64,000 nucleotides of DNA from an uncultured Clostridia bacterium. GTDB taxonomy: Bacteria; Bacillota; Clostridia; Oscillospirales; Acutalibacteraceae. The notes below the pieces were generated by a model. That model saw nothing but the letters and a program-made list of their open reading frames with translations, was not told the DNA's origin and did no database searches. Position numbers and translations under genes: made by a program. Positions within the stretch are counted from its first letter, which is position 1. Each line of letters starts with the position of its first letter. The stretch is from contig CANRNI010000005.1 in assembly GCA_947631945.1 (NCBI GenBank), forward strand, positions 1 through 64,000, given 5' to 3'. Positions 58,993 through 64,000 of the stretch are shown piece by piece.

Positions 58993-61900
58993 TCAATATT
59001 CTATAATACCCTCGAATATAAGGCTTGTATTGCCCGTAAGGGTGAGATTTCCGTCTGTGTAATTGACCGTAAGGTCGCCGCCCTTGAGCTTTACCGTTAT
59101 ATCCTCGTTTTTATCGCACATACCGAGCTCGCACGCCGCGGCCGCAGCCGCGCACGCTCCCGTTCCGCAGGCGTAAGTTTCTCCGTTTCCGCGCTCCCAT
59201 ACTCTCATGCGCATTGTCCGCCTGTTGACCACGCTTACAAATTCCGTATTGATTTTTTCCGGGAAATAATCGGCGTTTTCAAATTCGGGGCCTATCTCTT
59301 TAAGGTCAAGAGCGTCGATATGCTGGGCGAAAACAACGCAGTGAGGATTGCCCACGGAAATGCAGGTAACGTTGTATTCCTTGCCAGCTATTGTGATTGG
59401 GTAATCAATAACTTTGTCCGCAGGAATAACGGTTGGAATCTTTTCCGACCTGAACTCCGCCTTGCCCATCATGACCTTTACGGATTTTACTCTGCCGTTT
59501 TCGGTGTATAGGTGTATATTCCTAAGTCCGACGGGCGTTTCAATTACCATATGCGTTTTGTTTATAATTCCGTTATCATAAAGATATTTTCCGGCGCACC
59601 TTAAACCGTTGCCCGCTATATAGCCCTTTGAGCCGTCCTTATTGAACATTATCATTTTAGCGTCGGCAACGTCGGATTTTTCAATAAGCACAATGCCGTC
59701 CGAGCCTATTCCGTAATGCCTGTTGCAGAAGTTTATCGCAAGAACCTCGGGTGAAATAATTTTTCCGTCGAGGTTGTCGAAGAATATAAAATCGTTGCCC
59801 GCGCCCTGCATTTTGGCAAATTTCAGCTTCATCGGAGCTTTTCTCATGTTGTTGATGTCCACAAGCTCCGTATTTCCCTGATTGAATCCGCTCGCGATGA
59901 TATCCGCCATAACGTTCGCCGTGTCGAGCGAAGTAAGTGTCGCTACGGAGAGCTGGAGCGCGCGCCTGTGGAGCTTTATAAAATCGTCGATAACGTCGAG
60001 CGGAGTGCCTGTGTAAACTATGTATTTGATTTTTCCGCTTTCGAGAAGGTCAAGGCTTGTGTTGGAATCATCGTAAAGCTTATTGACCTCGGTAACGTCA
60101 ATATCAATGCTGCGTATAGCCTCGGCGGTGCCCTTAGTCGCGTAGATTTTAAGACCGAGGTCGCTGAATTTTTTTGCAAGCGGCACCACTTCTGTTTTAT
60201 CCGCATCTTTTACGGTGATATAAACGCCCAAATCGTCGTTTTTAAATGATTTTGACGGAATTTCAAAGCCCGCCGAAACAAGCCCTTTAAAAAGAGCTTC
60301 CTCAAGAGTTTTACCTACGCCTAAAACTTCGCCCGTAGATTTCATTTCCGGACCGAGGCTTGAATTGGCGTCAAGCAGCTTTTCAAAGGAGAATACGGGA
60401 ACCTTGACCGCAAAATAAGGCGGAGTTTTATACAGTTCCGTTCCGAAGCCGAGGTCTTTAAGAGCAGCGCCCGTCATGACCCTTGTCGCTATATCGACCA
60501 TAGGAACGCCTGTAACCTTGCTGATATAAGGAATCGTCCTCGAAGCCCTCGGATTTACCTCGATAACGTATAATTCGTTATCGTAAATAAGATATTGTAT
60601 GTTTACAAGTCCCCTTGTTCCGAGAGCCAGCGCGAGATTAGTCGAGCAGTCTATAATAGTCTGCTTCATTGTGTCGCGCAGATTGTAAGGCGGATATACT
60701 GCTATCGAGTCGCCGCTGTGAACGCCCGCGCGCTCGATATGCTGCATAATTCCGGGGATAAGAACGTCCTTGCCGTCGGAAATAACGTCTACCTCCAGTT
60801 CGGAGCCCATCATATATTTATCGACAAGCACGGGATTTTCTATTTTTCCCGAAAGAATTATTTCCATATACTGCCTTACGTCATCGTCATTGTATGCGAT
60901 AGTCATATTCTGACCGCCGATAACGTAAGACGGACGGAGCAACACGGGATATCCAAGCGTATGCGCCGCGTCAATTGCCTCTTGCATGGTAATAACGCCC
61001 ATACCCTTGGGACGTCTGATGTTGAATTTCTCTAAAAGCTTGTCAAACCGCTCTCTGTCCTCGGCAATATCAATGCCCTCCGCCGACGTTCCCAAAATTT
61101 TAAAGCCGTTTTCGTCAAGGAACTTTGTCAGTTTTATCGCTGTCTGACCGCCGAACGCCACGACGATGCCCTCGGGCTTTTCCGCTTTTATTACGTTTAA
61201 TACGTCCTCGGGCGTTAACGGCTCAAAATAAAGCCTGTCCGCCGTATCAAAATCGGTCGAAACCGTTTCGGGATTGTTGTTGATAATTACGACTTCATAA
61301 CCGAGTTTTTTCAGCGTCCATACGCAGTGTACCGACGAATAGTCAAATTCTATTCCCTGACCTATCCTTATAGGTCCCGAACCGAGAACTATAATCTTTT
61401 TGGAATCGTTGCCCTCAAGATGTGCCCTCGCTTCGCAGCAGTCGTCGTATGTCGAGTAGAAATAAGGCGTTTCAGCTTTGAACTCCGCGCCGCAGGTATC
61501 GACCATTTTAAATACCGCGTCGCGCTTATTGACGATTTTACAGCCGCTTATACGCTCTATAGCGGCGTCGGTATAGCCGTATTTTTTGCCTTGCAGGTAA
61601 AGCTCGTCTGTAAGTCCCGATTGGATTGCCTTTTCGTATTCGGCAAGATTTCTTAATTTTTCGATAAACCATTCGTCTATCTTCGTAATATCGTGTATCT
61701 GTTCTGTAGAAACGCCGCGTTTTATTGCCTCAAAAACTGTGAACATTCTTATATCGTCCACATCATGAAGCTTTTCGATTATATCAAGCTCCGGGTCGGC
61801 AAGTCTTTTCATATTGAGAGTGTCAAGCGAAATTTCAGCACCTCTTACAGCTTTCATTACGGCGGCTTCAAAATAGGGAGCTATAGCCATGACCTCGCCC

Positions 61901-63036
61901 GTCGCCTTCATCTGTGTGCCGAGCTTGCGTTTGGCGTTAATAAATTTATCAAACGGCCATTTCGGGAGCTTTACCACAACGTAATCGAGAGTCGGTTCAA
62001 AGCAGGCGCAGGTCTGCCCTGTAACGTCGTTCCTGATTTCATCGAGTGTGTAACCGAGCGCGATTTTAGTCGCGACTTTCGCTATCGGGTAGCCCGTCGC
62101 CTTTGAAGCGAGAGCGGACGAGCGGGAAACTCTCGGATTAACTTCGATAACGGCGTAATCGAACGTTTCAGGATTTAAAGCGAACTGGCAGTTGCAGCCG
62201 CCCTCGATTCCGAGCGAATCAATAATTTTAAGCGACGCGCCGCGAAGCATCTGATATTCTTTATCGGAAAGAGTAACGGCGGGAGCGATAACTATACTGT
62301 CGCCCGTGTGAACACCGACGGGGTCGAAATTCTCCATAGAACAGACGGCGATAACGTTTCCGGCGTGGTCGCGCATAACCTCAAATTCAATTTCTTTCCA
62401 GCCGTAAATATATTTTTCAACAAGTATCTGACCGATGGGGGAGAGCATAATTCCGTTGTTAACTATCGGCATAAGCTCCTCTTCGTCGTATGCGACGCCG
62501 CCGCCCGCTCCGCCGAGCGTGAACGCTGGGCGTATAATGACAGGGAAGCCGATTTCCTTAGCAATCTCCAGCGCTCTTTTGGGAGTTGTCGCTATATCGG
62601 ACGGTATGACGGGCTGTCCGATTGATTCCATCGTTTCCTTAAAAAGCTCTCTGTCCTCGCTGCGGTCGATAGCTTCGGCGTTTGTGCCTATGAGCTTAAC
62701 GCCGTGCTTTTCAAGAAAGCCGCTTTTTGCGAGCTGCATACCTATTGTAAGTCCCGTCTGCCCGCCGAGCCCCGCTAAAACGGAATCGGGCTTTTCCTTT
62801 TCGATTATGCGCATGACCGTTTCTTCCGTCAGCGGTTCAAGGTAAATTTCGTCCGCGAGCGCATTGTCTGTCATTATTGTCGCGGGATTCGAGTTGACAA
62901 GTACAACGTCAAGTCCCTCGTTTTTAAGAACACGGCAGGCCTGCGTGCCGGCGTAATCAAATTCCGCCGCCTGACCTATAACTATAGGACCGGAGCCTAT
63001 GACCAATACTTTTTTAATATCCTTATTGAGCGGCAT
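58993..63036 (-). CDS. carB: Fusion: carbamoyl-phosphate synthase large subunit + diaminopimelate epimerase-like domain
   Basis: One 1347-residue ORF. Residues 1-1068 are CarB: two ATP-grasp halves (GSGPIVIGQAAEFDYAG and GSGPIRIGQGIEFDYSS starts) and an allosteric MGS-like end (ATKGTAEAIRSIDIDVTEVN). Residues 1069-1347 are a complete DapF-like domain starting MKLKFAKMQGAGNDFIFFDN (base 59832). The second epimerase cysteine is present (Cys222 of the domain, ACGTGA), but the first, normally Cys73 in C-GNG-x-RC, is Ala (IAGNGLRC; GCG codon checked). GNPHCV and ERGNGET are intact. CarB makes carbamoyl phosphate with CarA; whether the epimerase part still works is open. No stop or evident internal SD separates the domains. 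Confidence 0.9.
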   Translation of the reverse strand: MPLNKDIKKVLVIGSGPIVIGQAAEFDYAGTQACRVLKNEGLDVVLVNSNPATIMTDNALADEIYLEPLTEETVMRIIEKEKPDSVLAGLGGQTGLTIGMQLAKSGFLEKHGVKLIGTNAEAIDRSEDRELFKETMESIGQPVIPSDIATTPKRALEIAKEIGFPVIIRPAFTLGGAGGGVAYDEEELMPIVNNGIMLSPIGQILVEKYIYGWKEIEFEVMRDHAGNVIAVCSMENFDPVGVHTGDSIVIAPAVTLSDKEYQMLRGASLKIIDSLGIEGGCNCQFALNPETFDYAVIEVNPRVSRSSALASKATGYPIAKVATKIALGYTLDEIRNDVTGQTCACFEPTLDYVVVKLPKWPFDKFINAKRKLGTQMKATGEVMAIAPYFEAAVMKAVRGAEISLDTLNMKRLADPELDIIEKLHDVDDIRMFTVFEAIKRGVSTEQIHDITKIDEWFIEKLRNLAEYEKAIQSGLTDELYLQGKKYGYTDAAIERISGCKIVNKRDAVFKMVDTCGAEFKAETPYFYSTYDDCCEARAHLEGNDSKKIIVLGSGPIRIGQGIEFDYSSVHCVWTLKKLGYEVVIINNNPETVSTDFDTADRLYFEPLTPEDVLNVIKAEKPEGIVVAFGGQTAIKLTKFLDENGFKILGTSAEGIDIAEDRERFDKLLEKFNIRRPKGMGVITMQEAIDAAHTLGYPVLLRPSYVIGGQNMTIAYNDDDVRQYMEIILSGKIENPVLVDKYMMGSELEVDVISDGKDVLIPGIMQHIERAGVHSGDSIAVYPPYNLRDTMKQTIIDCSTNLALALGTRGLVNIQYLIYDNELYVIEVNPRASRTIPYISKVTGVPMVDIATRVMTGAALKDLGFGTELYKTPPYFAVKVPVFSFEKLLDANSSLGPEMKSTGEVLGVGKTLEEALFKGLVSAGFEIPSKSFKNDDLGVYITVKDADKTEVVPLAKKFSDLGLKIYATKGTAEAIRSIDIDVTEVNKLYDDSNTSLDLLESGKIKYIVYTGTPLDVIDDFIKLHRRALQLSVATLTSLDTANVMADIIASGFNQGNTELVDINNMRKAPMKLKFAKMQGAGNDFIFFDNLDGKIISPEVLAINFCNRHYGIGSDGIVLIEKSDVADAKMIMFNKDGSKGYIAGNGLRCAGKYLYDNGIINKTHMVIETPVGLRNIHLYTENGRVKSVKVMMGKAEFRSEKIPTVIPADKVIDYPITIAGKEYNVTCISVGNPHCVVFAQHIDALDLKEIGPEFENADYFPEKINTEFVSVVNRRTMRMRVWERGNGETYACGTGACAAAAAACELGMCDKNEDITVKLKGGDLTVNYTDGNLTLTGNTSLIFEGIIEY

Positions 63037-64000
63037 TACGCATGACCTCCCATCATATTAATAAATCTGTCGAACAGGAATTTTGTGTCAACGGGACCCG
63101 AACACGCTTCGGGGTGGAACTGCACAGTATAAGCGTTGTAATCGGGATATTCAACGCCCTCGCACGTTTCGTCGTTTGCGTTCACAAAACTGACTTTTCC
63201 GATTTTTTCATCTATCGACGAACCTATTACGGCATAGCCGTGGTTCTGGCTCGTTATGAACACTCTGCCGTCGGAAAGTCTTTTTACAGGCTGATTCGCG
63301 CCTCTGTGACCGTATTTGAGCTTTTCGGTTTTACCGCCCGCTGCGAGAGCCAATAGCTGATGTCCGAGACAAATGCCGAAAATCGGTTTTTTGCCGAGAA
63401 GTTTTTTAAGCTCCGCTATAGCTTCAACATTTTCCGCGGGATCGCCGGGACCGTTTGACAGCATTATGCCGTCAACGCCGAGAGACAAAACGTCCTCCGC
63501 TTTAGTATTGTATGGCAGAACGTGAACGGTGCAGCCCCTGTTCCTAAGTTCTCTTATTATATTCATTTTCGCGCCGTAATCGAGCAGCGCAACATTGTAT
63601 TTCCCGTTGTCGGATTTATATGTTTTTCTTTCGCCCGAGCTTACCGATTTTACCGCGTCCTTAACGATGTAATCCGCCAGCGCTTTTTTATCGACTTTAG
63701 ACGGGTCGGAGGTTATACAGGCGTTCATAACTCCTTCTTCGCGTATGATTTTGGTTATTTCTCTTGTATCAACGCCGCACAGCGCGACAATACCATTCTT
63801 TTTAAGAAACGCGTCGATGTCGGTTTCGGCTCTGAAATTTGAGGGCATTTCGCACCATTCCCTTACGACGTAACCCTTTACAACCGATTTTTTGCTTTCC
63901 ATATCGGCCGAAATCATGCCGTAATTGCCTATAAGAGGAAAAGTGTGCATTACGATTTGACCGTAGTAGCTCGGGTCGGTAAGCGTTTCGATGTAGCCTA
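63036..64000 (-). CDS. carA: Carbamoyl-phosphate synthase small subunit (5' end outside window)
   Basis: The frame stays open to the window edge (upstream residues read GYIETLTDPSYYGQIVMHTF), so the N-terminus is missing here and ATG 63950 is internal. The amidotransferase domain has the nucleophile Cys in FGICLGHQLLALA, SQNHGYAV and VQFHPEA. CarA removes the amide of glutamine and channels ammonia to CarB. Its TAA overlaps the carB ATG by one base (TAATG), typical translational coupling of the two subunits. Confidence 0.95.
   Translation of the reverse strand, partial: GYIETLTDPSYYGQIVMHTFPLIGNYGMISADMESKKSVVKGYVVREWCEMPSNFRAETDIDAFLKKNGIVALCGVDTREITKIIREEGVMNACITSDPSKVDKKALADYIVKDAVKSVSSGERKTYKSDNGKYNVALLDYGAKMNIIRELRNRGCTVHVLPYNTKAEDVLSLGVDGIMLSNGPGDPAENVEAIAELKKLLGKKPIFGICLGHQLLALAAGGKTEKLKYGHRGANQPVKRLSDGRVFITSQNHGYAVIGSSIDEKIGKVSFVNANDETCEGVEYPDYNAYTVQFHPEACSGPVDTKFLFDRFINMMGGHA

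Noticed and set aside
58657-59511. 284-codon plus-strand ORF opposite NUDIX and carB-dapF
   Set aside because: It spans the 5' part of the NUDIX gene, the intergenic hairpin and conserved epimerase sequence on the other strand.
1-64000. tRNA or rRNA genes
   Set aside because: Intergenic regions were read on both strands for cloverleaf ends, GTTCGAATC-type T-loops and rRNA motifs; none was convincing, but no tRNA scan was possible.

Overview
The window looks like chromosome from a low-to-mid GC anaerobic Firmicute of the class Clostridia, probably Oscillospirales/Ruminococcaceae. The evidence is the rplS-lepB-rbgA-rnhB-yraN and tig-clpP-clpX gene orders, the paired TIGR03960/TIGR03936 radical SAM genes, the GTP-type PEP carboxykinase, a dockerin on a lysozyme, GH27 and DUF5696 carbohydrate genes, and AGGAGG-type ribosome binding sites. 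No rRNA or tRNA gene and no CRISPR array was seen. The taxonomic placement is inference.

Layout. 1-1.4 kb: scar of a conjugative element (VirB4 fragment) joined to a 5'-truncated IS1182-family transposase. 1.5-4 kb: radical SAM pair (minus). 4.3-12.4 kb: pduL, a glycerophosphodiesterase-like gene, the rplS/lepB/lepB/rbgA/rnhB/yraN block, an M19 dipeptidase and thrC (all plus). 12.5-17.9 kb: DUF1540 mini-protein, clpX, clpP, tig and two metallophosphoesterases (minus). 18-24 kb: dacF, nitroreductase, DUF2798 protein with a structured leader, phosphoesterase and a GPH sugar transporter. 24-28 kb: MMPL exporter plus partner lipoprotein (minus). 28.5-32.6 kb: compact phage-derived cassette (sigma-like regulator, small proteins, Ig-like protein, GH25-dockerin lysozyme, XhlA-like protein, holin) with a probable type I toxin-antitoxin module embedded in it. 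32.8-39.2 kb: polA, a YwlE-RimI fusion, tsaD and pckG. 39.4-46 kb: 1461-aa secreted protein, MreB and a membrane-anchored protein (minus). 46.3-56 kb: DUF5696 lipoprotein, metA, DUF4364, HAD, GH27, an AT-rich orphan, a lipase and a methyltransferase (plus). 56-64 kb: XRE membrane regulator, MATE, NUDIX, a carB-dapF gene fusion and carA cut by the window edge (minus).

Throughout, intergenic spaces carry a family of miniature inverted-repeat elements. Type I has ends reading TTAAGGCAATACCGCA and a full length of about 179 bp. A related type II has ends reading TTAAGRAARCAYTGATTAAATCA and is about 162 bp. A third, unrelated repeat of about 115 bp made of three palindromes occurs twice, plus a remnant.

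The observations most worth a second look are: (1) the toxin-antitoxin-like locus at 30.88-31.18 kb, with two strong convergent promoters, a 29-codon ORF and an SD-sequestering hairpin; (2) the CarB-DapF fusion in which the first catalytic cysteine of the epimerase is alanine; (3) the arginine-phosphatase/RimI fusion; (4) the phage-derived cassette with a dockerin-bearing lysozyme; (5) the MITE families; (6) an unidentified structured leader before the DUF2798 gene.
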